Positions 16,798 through 25,641 of a stretch of 64,000 nucleotides of DNA are shown here, piece after piece. The stretch's first letter is position 1; the number at the start of each line of letters is the position of its first letter. The stretch spans positions 1,612,001 to 1,676,000 of the forward strand of contig NZ_PDJK01000002.1 of the NCBI RefSeq assembly GCF_002564045.1, written 5' to 3'. The notes beneath the pieces are model-generated. The model had not been told where the DNA came from. It worked only from the letters and a program-made list of their open reading frames with translations, and made no database searches. The position numbers were made by a program, and so were the translations under genes. The DNA is from Amycolatopsis sulphurea (GTDB lineage: Bacteria; Actinomycetota; Actinomycetes; Mycobacteriales; Pseudonocardiaceae).

Positions 16798-17631
16798 GTG
16801 GACGTGGTGATCCCTGCGCACAACGAGGAATCCGTGGTCGGGCAGGCGATTCGCCGGTGGTCGGCGGAGCCTCGCCGAGTGCGGTGCGTGGTCGTGGCCA
16901 ACGGTTGCGCCGACCGCACCGCACAGGTCGCGCGCGCGGCCATCGGACCCGGCGACGTGGTGCTGGAAACCAGCACGCCCGGCAAAGCGAACGCGCTGAA
17001 TCTCGGTGACGAGAGCTGCACCACGTTCCCGCGTGCGTACGTGGATGCGGACGTGGCGATCGACGCCGCCGGTCTGCTGCGGCTCGGCGAAGCACTGACC
17101 GAATCGGGCGCGCTACTCGCTGTGCCGAGCCTGCGTTTGCGCACCGGCGAAGCGTCGTGGCTGGTGCGCCGTTACCTCGCGGCCTGGCAGCAGCTGCCCG
17201 GCGTTCGGGACAGCAGCGCAGGCCGCGGCGTCTACGTGCTCTCCGCGGCCGGACACGCGCGCATCTTTCCACTGCCGGAGAATCTCATCGCCGACGACGG
17301 TTACGTGGCACGCCGGATCGGCGCGGAAGAGCGAATCATCCTGCCGGAAGTGGAAGTGGCCGTGACCCCGGTCCGCACGATCCGCGCCATGATCCGCCGG
17401 CGGATCCGCGTCGGAGCGGGCAATCGTCAGCTGGCCGCGATGGGTCTGCCACCCGCCACGGGCGCCGCCGGGCCGGGCGCCGTGGCCAACCTGGTCCGCA
17501 CGGGAGCCGTCCGGCCGCCGGACGCGGCCGTGTTCGTCGCGGTGAGCCTGCTCGTCCGCGGGCTCGATCTGTTTCGCCGGGCCCGTGGCCAGAGCGTTTC
17601 CTGGGGAACCGACCGAGACTCCGTCAAGTAG
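16798..17631 (+). CDS. Family 2 glycosyltransferase
   Basis: A 277-residue GT-A protein with a GTG start at the first codon of VDVVIPAHNEESVVGQAI. It shows the nucleotide-sugar site (VVVANGCADRTAQVARA), KANALNLG near residue 62, the DxD-equivalent YVDADVAID (about 80-88), and a C-terminal acceptor region LIADDGYVARRIG. No membrane helix is obvious. A TAGGCT 7 bases before the start could be a -10 box, suggesting a leaderless message. It would transfer a hexose to a lipid-linked intermediate. It is convergent with the polymerase gene, overlapping by 8 bases. Confidence 0.86.
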   Translation: MDVVIPAHNEESVVGQAIRRWSAEPRRVRCVVVANGCADRTAQVARAAIGPGDVVLETSTPGKANALNLGDESCTTFPRAYVDADVAIDAAGLLRLGEALTESGALLAVPSLRLRTGEASWLVRRYLAAWQQLPGVRDSSAGRGVYVLSAAGHARIFPLPENLIADDGYVARRIGAEERIILPEVEVAVTPVRTIRAMIRRRIRVGAGNRQLAAMGLPPATGAAGPGAVANLVRTGAVRPPDAAVFVAVSLLVRGLDLFRRARGQSVSWGTDRDSVK

Positions 17632-19156
17632 TGGTGGCCCACCGCCGGCGGTCGGCCAGGCGGCGAAGCCAGCTCGCGGGCAGCCGCTCGGCCTCCGGGA
17701 CGTCCCGCACCGAGACCCGCCACAGCGCGGCGGCGCACCCGATCAGCAGATGGGTCGTGATGAACATGATCGCGAATCCGAAGGCGTCGAAGGTGAACGC
17801 GGCCACCGCGGCCGCCGCGATCGAACCGGCCAGCGCCTGTCCCATCCCGCGGGCGTCCGGATCGGGTGCACTGCGGTGCACCCGCCGCGCCAGGGAATAG
17901 CCGGTCGCGAACAGGGCGAGCCCGACCGCCAGCCCCACCACCCCCACGGTGACCAGCTCGTACAGGTACTCGTTGTCCAGTACCCGATACAGCTTCGGCA
18001 CGTAGGTGCCCGGCCCGATGCCGAAGAACGGATGATGCTGCCAGATACCGAAAACCGCGGCGTAGTCGTCCGTGCGCCCCTCGATACTCGGATCGGTGCC
18101 CGCACTGGTGAACAGGGTTTTGATGCTGTTGAGCAGGCCGGGCGCGGCCGCCTGGACCCCGACCAGGCCGACGACCGCGAACGGCAGCAGGTTCAGCAGG
18201 GTCCGCACCCGCAGGGAACCCAGGTAGATCAGCAATGCGACGCCGGTGGCCAGCACCGCCGAACGCCCGATCGACAACGGGATCCCGCCCGCGATCATCG
18301 CCACGATCAGCCATCTCGCCGGGCGGTGCCGCTTCGCGGTGACAGCCAGGTGCAGAGCCAGCGGAAGCGCCATGCTCAGCACCACCCCGTACTCGATGGG
18401 GTGGGTGGCCAGCCCGGCCACCCGGTTGAACCCGTCGCGGCTCTGCACGAAGTCCGCGGTCGACTGGTGCACGATGAGGCCGGGCAGCCGGATCAGCTTG
18501 GCCAGATCGATCACGTCGAAGAACTGCAGGGCCGCGACGAACGCGAGGACCGCGGCCCCCATCGTCACCCGGCTCAGCACCCGGCGGACCGAGCGGATGT
18601 CGCGCAGGGTGTCCGCGGTGAACAGCAGCACGCCGATCGCACCCAGCTCGCCGAGCAGGCCCGCGTTCGCACCCGAGGCCTCCAGCGGGCTCAGCCCGCG
18701 AATCTGCCCGGCGGCGTAACTGGCCAGCTGGCTCACCACCGCGAACATGACCACGACCCGCAACGGCTGGAACCGGCGATCGGTCCCGAGATCGGGTGCG
18801 CAGCGCAGGCAGAACCACACCAGCAGCAACGCCGTGGCGAACAGTCCGCTCGGCACCCCGGCCTGGCCGAGCGGGCCGATCACCAGGTTGGCCGGCAACA
18901 GGAAAGTCGCCGACAGCAGCAGGGTGAGCCCGGTGACCTCGTCCTTCGGGGAGAACATGTAGCCGACCAGCAACGCGGTGATCGCGAAGACGAGGAAGGC
19001 CAGGTCCGGGACGAAGACCTGCGCGCACACGGCGAGCACGCCGCCGCCCAGCAGCAGCACGGTCAGCCATGGGTGCCGGTCGATGCTCCGCTCGACCGGG
19101 ATGAACTCACCGAGCCCGAGGCGCGTACGCAGCCCAGGCCGTTGCAGAAGGCTCAC
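17624..19156 (-). CDS. O-antigen ligase/polymerase-like (Wzy) membrane protein
   Basis: A 510-residue protein with about 12 membrane helices and the PF04932-type pattern. A large loop contains VAGLATHPIEYGVVLSMALPLALHL, followed by GGIPLSIGRSAVLATGVALLIYL and the key loop GRTDDYAAVFGIWQHHPFFGIGPGTYVPKLYRVLDNEYLYELV. That loop (R/H...G.G..Y...NxYL) is the usual active region of Wzy polymerases and WaaL ligases. It starts at GTG 19156 in a GTGA overlap with the chain-length gene, so length control and polymerisation are co-translated. It is probably the polymerase acting on units delivered by the flippase. Confidence 0.88.
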   Translation of the reverse strand: MSLLQRPGLRTRLGLGEFIPVERSIDRHPWLTVLLLGGGVLAVCAQVFVPDLAFLVFAITALLVGYMFSPKDEVTGLTLLLSATFLLPANLVIGPLGQAGVPSGLFATALLLVWFCLRCAPDLGTDRRFQPLRVVVMFAVVSQLASYAAGQIRGLSPLEASGANAGLLGELGAIGVLLFTADTLRDIRSVRRVLSRVTMGAAVLAFVAALQFFDVIDLAKLIRLPGLIVHQSTADFVQSRDGFNRVAGLATHPIEYGVVLSMALPLALHLAVTAKRHRPARWLIVAMIAGGIPLSIGRSAVLATGVALLIYLGSLRVRTLLNLLPFAVVGLVGVQAAAPGLLNSIKTLFTSAGTDPSIEGRTDDYAAVFGIWQHHPFFGIGPGTYVPKLYRVLDNEYLYELVTVGVVGLAVGLALFATGYSLARRVHRSAPDPDARGMGQALAGSIAAAAVAAFTFDAFGFAIMFITTHLLIGCAAALWRVSVRDVPEAERLPASWLRRLADRRRWATTT

Positions 19157-19956
19157 CGCGGACGTTCGCCCTTACCCGGCGAGCCCACCCGGACCGCGTC
19201 GCCGTCGGCGCGGTTGCTGCGCACCGGGCGCAGCTGACGGGTGGGCTGATCAGCCCACGACACCTCGGTGCGGTCCGGCTCCTCGGCCGGCTTCTGGTCG
19301 TCCACCTTCTTCTCGGGCGAGTCCGCATCCGTCTCCTCGGCCGCCTCGGCCGCGCGGAGCTGCCTGCGGCGGATCAGGTAGTCGACGTACACCGACAGCC
19401 CGAGCGCGAGCACGACCCCGATGGCCAGCGCGGCGATCAGCACCTTCGACCGGCTGCCGGTGGAGATGGCCGCTTCCTTCGGCTGCAACGCGTCGTCCAC
19501 GGTCACCCGGAACTGGCCGGGGATCTGCTTGACGTCCTGCAGCGCCTGCATCCGGCGCTCGAGTTCCTTCCACAGCAGCGAGTAGGTGCTCAGCGTGGCC
19601 TGCTGGCTCTTCGCCGTGATGGTGACCAGCAGCAACGGCCGTCCACTGTCCACATTGATCACGTAGTCCGCGCTGCCACCGCCGCGCCCGACCACGTCCC
19701 GCACGTCCGGCGAATCGGCGATGGAGCCCATCACCGACGCGGCGGTGCGCGTGTCGTAGTACGGGTTTCCCGCCAGCCGCGCGGTCGCGGCCTCGTCCTG
19801 GGCGTAAGGGATGTTCACCACCAGCACGCCGCTGATCGAGTAGCTCGGGGCGACCTGGCCCGCGGCCACGAACCCGAGTGCTCCGGTCACCAGCAGCGCG
19901 GCAACGAGGACGTACCACCGCCGCAGCGCGATCCGGAAAATCCCGAAAAGGTCCAT
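19153..19956 (-). CDS. Wzz-like chain-length determinant protein
   Basis: A 267-residue membrane protein. MDLFGIFRIALRRWYVLVAALLVTGALGFVAAGQVAPSYSISGVLVV is the Wzz/tyrosine-kinase-modulator start, with one membrane helix. A periplasm-equivalent helical domain follows (residues about 45-165), and a second helix (VLIAALAIGVVLALGLSVYVDYLI, about 170-192) leads to a charged cytoplasmic tail rich in Asp, Glu and Lys. No Walker motifs are present, so the kinase part is absent. Wzz-type proteins set the modal polysaccharide length together with Wzy, encoded immediately downstream. Confidence 0.86.
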   Translation of the reverse strand: MDLFGIFRIALRRWYVLVAALLVTGALGFVAAGQVAPSYSISGVLVVNIPYAQDEAATARLAGNPYYDTRTAASVMGSIADSPDVRDVVGRGGGSADYVINVDSGRPLLLVTITAKSQQATLSTYSLLWKELERRMQALQDVKQIPGQFRVTVDDALQPKEAAISTGSRSKVLIAALAIGVVLALGLSVYVDYLIRRRQLRAAEAAEETDADSPEKKVDDQKPAEEPDRTEVSWADQPTRQLRPVRSNRADGDAVRVGSPGKGERPR

Positions 19957-20061
19957 TGACCGTCCTTCCGCAACCCGCGAGGATGGATCTGCCCGCCCCG
20001 CCTCGTTGTGTCAATCGATGAAAGCAGCCCGAACGTGACAGGAGAAGGGTCACTGTCTGGT

Positions 20062-21168
20062 GTCGCAAGTCCTCAAATGGGATTCGCGTGCACATGGGAC
20101 GACCCACCGCAGCCGACCTGGTCGCACACTCCGTGGCAGCTGCGGGCCGCATTGCGCGAAATGACCACGGTGACCGACCTCGGGCTGGACTGGCCCCGGC
20201 CCGCGCGGCTGGCGCTGAAAGCGCTTGCGGCGCGGCGGCACGAGGGACGCTGGGTGAGCGGCTGGAAACACCATCGGCTCACCCAAGCGCTGGTCCAGCA
20301 GCGGTTGCGCCGGGCCGAAACGTCCGCGAGCTGCGACGTCGTCCTGCAGATCGGTGATCTCGCCCGGTTGCGCGGGCCGTATCTGGTCTACCAGGACCTG
20401 AGTTTCGACTTATTGCGCGAAGAGCGGCAGCCGCGGCATTTCCCGCATCTGTCCGCCACGCGGATCGAGCAACTGGCCGAACGCCAGCGGGAGATCTATG
20501 CCGGTGCGGCCGGAGTGCTCGCGATGAGCGAATGGCTGGCCGGGCATCTGGTCCGGGTGACCGGGCTGCCCGCGGACAAAGTGCACGTGGTCAATCCCGG
20601 CTGCAATGTGCTGCCCGCGCGCGAGCCACAGCCGCGCCCGTCCGGCGAGCGGCAGCGGCTGTTGTTCGTGGGCAAGGATTTCACCACGAAAGCCGGGCCC
20701 CAAGTACTGGCCGCGTGGGAAATTCTCCGCCGCGACGGCCATGCTGGACTCGAACTCACCATCGCCGGTCCGGCGGAGTGGCCGATGCCCGGCCCGATCC
20801 CGGACGGCGTGCGCTTCCTCGGCCGGATCCCGCTCGATCAGGTGCGGGAGCTGTACGCGACGCACGATTTGTTCGTGCTGCCCAGCCATTTCGAGGGTTA
20901 CGGGATTGCTTTCACCGAGGCGCTGGCCCACGGCCTGCCGTGCATCGGGCGTGACCGGTGCGCGATGCCGGAGATCATCCGGCCCGGCGGGAACGGCGGG
21001 CTGGTCACCTCCGAGGACCCCGCCGAGCTGGCTTCGCTGATCGCCGAGCTGCTCGCGGACGCAGAGCTGCGGGAACGCACGGTTCGCCAGGCACCGGCGG
21101 TGATCGAGCACGCCAACTGGTCGCGGGCGGCCACGGAAGTCCTGACCGTAGCGGCGAAACTCAGCTGA
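20062..21168 (+). CDS. Family 4 glycosyltransferase
   Basis: About 368 residues of GT-B fold. The start is uncertain: GTG 20062 and ATG 20077 are both possible behind AGGAGAAGG at about 20040. The N-terminal half lacks clear motifs but includes CDVVLQIGDLARLRGPYLVYQDLSFDLL. The C-terminal half has QRLLFVGKDFTTKAGPQVLAAWEIL, DGVRFLGRIPLDQVRELYATHDLFVLPSHFEGYGIAFTEALAHGLPCIG, and E-I-I-R-P-GGNG, the classic GT4 donor site (E-x7-E region at FEGYGIAFTEAL). It should be a retaining enzyme. It is divergent from the Wzz-like gene, so the intergenic 19957-20061 probably holds two promoters. Confidence 0.9.
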   Translation, partial: VASPQMGFACTWDDPPQPTWSHTPWQLRAALREMTTVTDLGLDWPRPARLALKALAARRHEGRWVSGWKHHRLTQALVQQRLRRAETSASCDVVLQIGDLARLRGPYLVYQDLSFDLLREERQPRHFPHLSATRIEQLAERQREIYAGAAGVLAMSEWLAGHLVRVTGLPADKVHVVNPGCNVLPAREPQPRPSGERQRLLFVGKDFTTKAGPQVLAAWEILRRDGHAGLELTIAGPAEWPMPGPIPDGVRFLGRIPLDQVRELYATHDLFVLPSHFEGYGIAFTEALAHGLPCIGRDRCAMPEIIRPGGNGGLVTSEDPAELASLIAELLADAELRERTVRQAPAVIEHANWSRAATEVLTVAAKLS

Positions 21169-21172
21169 AGCG

Positions 21173-21886
21173 TCAGCGCCGGAACCACGCCCACCGTTCG
21201 GCGGTGCCTCCGGCCGCCAGCGCATCGGCCAGGGAAACGCCCCGCAATCCGCGTTCGGCGATGCCCTCCAGCACCGCCGCCGTCAGCTCGCCCCGGTCGA
21301 AGGTCGGCGCGGTACCGGAGGGCTGCTCCGGATCACCGGCGTAGCCGTCGTGGGCGAGCAGAATCGACCCGCGCACGAGTCTTTCCATCGCACGCGCGGC
21401 CAGGTCCGGCACCGGTTCGTCGAGCCAGTCCCATGCGGTCGGCCCCCACATCACGGGTTCCAGGCCGGTACGCCGGATGGCTCGCCAGGTCGAGGGGGTC
21501 TGCGCGCCGAACGGCGGCCGGAACCAGCGAACCGGCGCGCCGAGCGTGTCTTCGAGCTGCCGTCGTGCCGCGGACACCCGGGCGACGACTTCGCGGAAGC
21601 GGAACCGGGTCAGCCGGCAGTGATCGAAGCCGTGCAGGGCGATCTCGTGCCCCTCGGCCGCGGTCTCGGCGAGCAGCCGTGGAAAACGCGCGACACGTTC
21701 GGTCAGTACGAAAAACGTCGCGGTCGTGGCGTGCTCCGCCAACGCCGACAGGACTCGTTCCGTGCCCACCGGGTCCGGGCCGTCGTCGAAGGTCAGCACG
21801 ACGTGGGGCCGTGTGGTGCGCACCGCGCGAACCGAACCGATCGCGCCGGTACCGGCGCGCACTGCTGCCTTGAGCACCTTCTTCAC
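21173..21886 (-). CDS. Polysaccharide deacetylase (carbohydrate esterase 4)
   Basis: A 237-residue NodB-domain protein from GTG 21886, overlapping the upstream gene by GTGA. The five NodB motifs are visible: TFDDGP (32-37), HGFDH (85-89; the usual first residue pair is HS), RWFRPPFGAQ (121-130), WD.D equivalents in PTAWDWLDEPVPD, and LLAHDG near 186. Such enzymes remove N- or O-acetyl groups from polysaccharides with a metal ion. A secretion signal is absent, so it may act on cytoplasmic or lipid-linked intermediates. It is the last gene of the seven-gene minus-strand tailoring operon. Confidence 0.9.
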   Translation of the reverse strand: MKKVLKAAVRAGTGAIGSVRAVRTTRPHVVLTFDDGPDPVGTERVLSALAEHATTATFFVLTERVARFPRLLAETAAEGHEIALHGFDHCRLTRFRFREVVARVSAARRQLEDTLGAPVRWFRPPFGAQTPSTWRAIRRTGLEPVMWGPTAWDWLDEPVPDLAARAMERLVRGSILLAHDGYAGDPEQPSGTAPTFDRGELTAAVLEGIAERGLRGVSLADALAAGGTAERWAWFRR

Positions 21887-22824
21887 GCCCCCACCGGCTC
21901 CCGGGTTCCCGGCCATCCTGAAGCCCATTCTTCCCGTCGTCGCCAGACGACCGTCCATCGTGGACGGCGGCGCAGGATCCGCTCCGCCACCGCCCGGAGC
22001 CCGACTCCCAGCCGCAAAGCGAACAGCCCGTAGCCCCGCCACGGCCCGAGATGCCGCTGGATCACCCCGGCCCGTCCGGCCAGCACGAGGACGTCCCGGC
22101 CGGAAACGTCTCCACCGGAGGACGCGCCGACGTCGTGCACCACCTCGGCCTCGGGCGTGATCGAAGGGCGGCAGCCGAGCTGCCGCGCCCGAAGACACAG
22201 GTCCTGGTCCTCGCCGTAGATCCGGAACCCCTCGTACAGTCCACCGAGCCGGTCCCACAGATCCCTGCTCAGCAGCAGCAACCCGCCGGACACGACGTCC
22301 ACATGCCGCACCGAATCGCGGGCCCAGCCGCCGAGCGCTTCCGGATCCAACAGCCGTGATCCCCTGGCCAGCGCGGAAAGACCCAGCGCAGAACAGGTGA
22401 GACTCCACGGCGTGATCCGGCCGAAGCAGCTGCGTGGCTCCAGTTTTCCGGCGACGTCCAGCGTGCGCCCGCCGACGATGCCGTGCGCCGGATTTGAACG
22501 CAGGTGCGCGAGCAGCGCGTCGATCGCACCGGGCTTCGGTTCGGCGTCCGGGTTCAGCAGCAACAGGTACCGCCCGGAGGCGCGCTCGGCCGCCCGGTTC
22601 ACCGCGTACGCGAATCCGGTGTTCCGACCGAGCCGCGCCACGGTGCCCGGACCCACGACGCGGTCCACAACCTCCGCCGCCCCGTCGGTGGAACCGTTGT
22701 CGCTCACCAGGATTTCAAACGGCACGGCCGGCGCCGCTGCGCCGGTCAACGCACTCAGCGTCCGTTCGGCATGTGCGGCGGCGTTGTAGGTGACCATCAA
22801 CACCGACAGCTCCGGCGCGCTCAC
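21883..22824 (-). CDS. Family 2 glycosyltransferase (rhamnosyltransferase-like)
   Basis: 313 residues from GTG 22824 (GTGA overlap with the methyltransferase gene upstream). Signatures are LSVLMVTYNAAAHAERTLSAL, FEILVSDNGSTDGAAEVVDR and RYLLLLNPDAEPKPGAIDALL, where NPDAE is the DxD-type metal site, followed by DVVSGGLLLLSRDLWDRLGGLYEGFRIYGEDQDLCLRARQLG, a GT2 acceptor block typical of dTDP-rhamnosyltransferase-like enzymes. The C-terminal Arg-rich region (RILRRRPRWTVVWRRREEW) may touch the membrane. The sugar transferred is not deducible, but neighbouring tailoring genes suggest a modified deoxy- or amino sugar. Confidence 0.88.
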   Translation of the reverse strand: MSAPELSVLMVTYNAAAHAERTLSALTGAAAPAVPFEILVSDNGSTDGAAEVVDRVVGPGTVARLGRNTGFAYAVNRAAERASGRYLLLLNPDAEPKPGAIDALLAHLRSNPAHGIVGGRTLDVAGKLEPRSCFGRITPWSLTCSALGLSALARGSRLLDPEALGGWARDSVRHVDVVSGGLLLLSRDLWDRLGGLYEGFRIYGEDQDLCLRARQLGCRPSITPEAEVVHDVGASSGGDVSGRDVLVLAGRAGVIQRHLGPWRGYGLFALRLGVGLRAVAERILRRRPRWTVVWRRREEWASGWPGTREPVGA

Positions 22825-23954
22825 GTGCGCCCCGCCAAGACGTCGTTCACGCTGATCCACCGGCCACCGCGGGCCTCGATCTCCGGCCAGGTCCGCCGTA
22901 CCTCGTCGAGCAGCTGGGGCAGGAGCAGCAACATGTCGGCAGGCTGCCCGGCGGCCAGGTAACTCGGCGGGATGACCGGAATCCGTGTGCCAGGAATCCG
23001 CCGGCCCTGCTTGTCCGGCGAAGCGTCGGCGACCGCGGGCAGCAGCTCGACGTCGACCCCGGCGTGGCAGAGCAACGGCACCGAACGGGACGCGGCGCCG
23101 TAACCGACGACTCGCCGCGGCCGGTCCTCCAGCCAGCGACGCAGCGCCGCCGCGTCAGTGTCTGCCCGCTCCTGCAACGCGCGCAGTGCGTCGCGATCGG
23201 TGACCCCGGCCGCGACTTCTTCCGCGCACGCCGCCTGGGTCTCCTTGTCCGGCTGCGGATCATGCGTGGCCAGCACCACCGCCGTGCCACCGGCCAGCGG
23301 GTACGACCACACACGGTGAATCCCGAGCCCGTGCCGGCGCAATGCCTGGTCCAGCGCGGGCAGCGACCAGTACGCGTAGTGCCCGTGCCGCAACTCGTCC
23401 CACTGCCCGTGCCGCAGCACACTGCCGAGGCTGAACAGTTGCAGCATCAGCAGGCCACCGGGAGCAAGCTGTTCAGCGCGGCGGCGGAGTGCTTCCTCCT
23501 GATCCGGTTCATGCAGCAGGCCGTAGACGTCCAGCACCAGATCGGCGCGTTCCGAAGCACGCTTCAGGCCGCGCGCGAGCACCTTCGGGAGCCAGGCACT
23601 GCCATGCGGGCTACCGAATTCCACGGCCGTCTCCCCCGCCCGCATCCAGCCTTCCGCGGACAGCCTGGACAACACCTTCGCGGCCTGGTTCCGCATCGCC
23701 TCCGGTTCCACCCCGCGCACCGTCTCCGGCAGCCCGGGATCCTCGGCGAGCTGGGCGAGCCCGCATCCCGTGCACCACCACATCCGCAGACCGAAGACCG
23801 GGTCCGGCCCGGGATCCCCGGGCTCGGCGAAGTGCTCGCACCCCGGCTGCGCACCGAGATCCAGCACCACTTCGCCGGTCGTGCCACGGCAATGCCGGCA
23901 CTGGAACGGCTCGGCCGGAGCGCCGGGCAGCGGTCGTACCGCCGGACTGGTCAC
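22821..23954 (-). CDS. C-methyltransferase-like protein with degenerate SAM site
   Basis: A 377-residue paralogue of the protein encoded at 26.4-27.7 kb. The zinc-binding N-domain is intact (Cys 19, 22, 61, 64). The C-terminal domain is also intact (RRVVGYGAASRSVPLLCHAGVDVELLPAVADASPDKQGRRIPGTRIPVIPPS). The middle domain is shortened. Motif I reads AVEFGSPHGSAW, and the following strand carrying the SAM-ribose acidic residue (GIEPSEN in the paralogue) is missing, with ADLVLDVYGLLHEPDQ coming directly after. Catalysis is therefore doubtful; a regulatory or structural partner of the active paralogue is possible. The start is GTG 23954, 4 bases past the epimerase stop. Confidence 0.82.
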   Translation of the reverse strand: MTSPAVRPLPGAPAEPFQCRHCRGTTGEVVLDLGAQPGCEHFAEPGDPGPDPVFGLRMWWCTGCGLAQLAEDPGLPETVRGVEPEAMRNQAAKVLSRLSAEGWMRAGETAVEFGSPHGSAWLPKVLARGLKRASERADLVLDVYGLLHEPDQEEALRRRAEQLAPGGLLMLQLFSLGSVLRHGQWDELRHGHYAYWSLPALDQALRRHGLGIHRVWSYPLAGGTAVVLATHDPQPDKETQAACAEEVAAGVTDRDALRALQERADTDAAALRRWLEDRPRRVVGYGAASRSVPLLCHAGVDVELLPAVADASPDKQGRRIPGTRIPVIPPSYLAAGQPADMLLLLPQLLDEVRRTWPEIEARGGRWISVNDVLAGRT

Positions 23955-23958
23955 GACC

Positions 23959-24987
23959 TCAGCCGACCCCGACCGGGCGCAGCGCCGCGTTGACACTGCC
24001 GTTGTCGCCGCGCTCGCGCAGGCGGGCGAGCCGGGTGAACCGCCGGTCGAACGCCTCCTGCGTGAGCCCGTGCTCGTGGTAGGCGGCGACCAGCTCGCGT
24101 GCCCCGGCAGGCACCGACCACTGGCAGTCGAAACCGGGCAGCGCGGCCCGGATCCGCGAGAAGTCCACACGGTAGGAACGCGGGTCGTTGCCCGCTTCCC
24201 CGGTGATCAGCAGCTCGGCACCGGGCACTGCCGTCACGACCGCTTCCGCCACTTCCGAAACCCGCAGGTTGTTCTGCTCGGTCCCGACGTTGAACGCCCG
24301 GGCGTGCATCGCCTCTCGCGGCGCGTCCAGCATTCCGGCGAACGCGGCGGCGATGTCCGCGGCATGCACCAGCGGCCGCCACGGCGTGCCGTCGGAAAGC
24401 ACCCGCACCACACCGGTGAGGACCGCGTGGCCGACGAGGTTGTTCACCACGATGTCCGCACGCAGCCGCGGAGAGAACCCGAACGCCGTGGCGTTGCGGA
24501 GGAACACCGGGGAGAAATTGCCGTCCGCGAGTTCGACGAGGTCGTCTTCCACCCGCACCTTCGACTCCGCGTACGGCGTGACCGGGCGCAGCGGCGCGTC
24601 CTCGTTGACCAGGTTCTCCCCACCCGCGCCGTACACCGAGCAGGTCGACGCGTAGAGGAACCGGCCGACCCCGGCCTCCTTCGCGAGCCGCGCCAGCCGC
24701 GTCGACGCGTGGTGGTTGATCTCGTAAGTGATGTCCGGCTCCAGCGAGCCGAGCGGGTCGTTCGACAACGCGGCCAAGTGGATCACCGCGTCGAACCCGG
24801 CGAGCTGATCCACGGTCACGTCACGCAGATCGGCGACGATGGTGGGCGGATCGTTCGGTTGTGTGCCGAGCACGCAATCGGCGAACAGCCCGGAATCGAG
24901 GCCGGTCACCTGGTGTCCGGCCGCAGTGAGTACCGGGGCCATCACGGTGCCGAGATAGCCCTGGTGTCCGGTGAGCAGAACCCGCAT
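23959..24987 (-). CDS. NAD-dependent NDP-sugar epimerase/dehydratase
   Basis: A 342-residue extended short-chain dehydrogenase. The Rossmann start MRVLLTGHQGYLGTVM has the GxxGxxG variant GHQGYLG (7-13). HLAALSNDPLG follows the fourth strand. The catalytic pair is Tyr139 and Lys143 in PYAESK, with the Ser in LYASTCSVYG near 113-116. The substrate lobe includes RNATAFGFSPRLRADIVVNNLVGHAV. This subgroup acts on C4 (epimerisation) or C4/C6 (dehydration) of nucleotide sugars. It lies between the two methyltransferase-like genes, the PIG-L deacetylase and the nucleotidyltransferase, so it probably makes the modified donor. Confidence 0.9.
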   Translation of the reverse strand: MRVLLTGHQGYLGTVMAPVLTAAGHQVTGLDSGLFADCVLGTQPNDPPTIVADLRDVTVDQLAGFDAVIHLAALSNDPLGSLEPDITYEINHHASTRLARLAKEAGVGRFLYASTCSVYGAGGENLVNEDAPLRPVTPYAESKVRVEDDLVELADGNFSPVFLRNATAFGFSPRLRADIVVNNLVGHAVLTGVVRVLSDGTPWRPLVHAADIAAAFAGMLDAPREAMHARAFNVGTEQNNLRVSEVAEAVVTAVPGAELLITGEAGNDPRSYRVDFSRIRAALPGFDCQWSVPAGARELVAAYHEHGLTQEAFDRRFTRLARLRERGDNGSVNAALRPVGVG

Positions 24988-24990
24988 CGA

Positions 24991-25641
24991 TCAGTCTCCC
25001 GCGAGGTCGAGGGTGAGTTTGCCGGTATGGAAGGCTTCCGCGTACCGCGCCTGGCATTCGATACCGCGCAGGCGGGCGAGCCCGAGGAAGGCCTCCCGGT
25101 CGTACCAGGGCCGGTGCCGCTGGGACGGGTAGTGCTCGTGCAGCAGTGCGACCTTCAGCTCCGCGTTTTCCGGCGAAAGCCGTTGGTAGACCGAAGGTTT
25201 CCCGAGGTCGCCGTCCCACTTGACGATCTCGTAGCCCAGCGCCGGCGGACCGCGGAACACCGTGGGGATCAGCTTCGCCAGCGCTCTGTGGTCCTGGTGC
25301 GCGTCCTCGGCCTGGGGGCCGATCACGAGATCCGGCTCGATCCGCGTGCGCAGCGCCTCCACGGCTTCCTTGGCCTCCTCCCACTGCGCCGGGAACCGGC
25401 CGTCGCGCAGCTTCAGCACGGTGACCGAAAGCCGCGCGCCAGGACAGAACGCGGCCAGCGCGGCCCGCTCCTCGTCCTCGCGTTCGGTTCCTCCGCCGGA
25501 GAGCACGAGCGCCTCGATCTCGATACCGGGACGCGACCGGCAGATCGTGAGCAACGTACCGCCCGCGCCGATCGCGAGATCGTCGCAGTGCGCGCCGAGG
25601 ATCGCGAGCTTGGCCAGCCCGGCGGGCCGGAAGCCGGTCAT
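24991..25641 (-). CDS. PIG-L family N-deacetylase
   Basis: A 216-residue LmbE-like protein, starting at ATG 25641 in an ATGA overlap with the nucleotidyltransferase gene. The zinc site is visible as AHCDDLAIGAGG (H18, D20, D21; family pattern AHPDDE, here with D and L at the last positions) and HQDH (115-118). PIG-L enzymes remove acetyl from GlcNAc-type sugars, lipids or thiol glycosides. Mycothiol MshB belongs to the family, but the short length and operon position argue for deacetylation of a sugar nucleotide or lipid-linked sugar in this cluster. Confidence 0.9.
   Translation of the reverse strand: MTGFRPAGLAKLAILGAHCDDLAIGAGGTLLTICRSRPGIEIEALVLSGGGTEREDEERAALAAFCPGARLSVTVLKLRDGRFPAQWEEAKEAVEALRTRIEPDLVIGPQAEDAHQDHRALAKLIPTVFRGPPALGYEIVKWDGDLGKPSVYQRLSPENAELKVALLHEHYPSQRHRPWYDREAFLGLARLRGIECQARYAEAFHTGKLTLDLAGD

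Noticed and set aside
24991..25641. PIG-L protein considered as mycothiol deacetylase MshB
   Set aside because: It is shorter than MshB and sits inside a sugar-nucleotide operon with overlapping starts, so a cluster-specific deacetylase is more likely.
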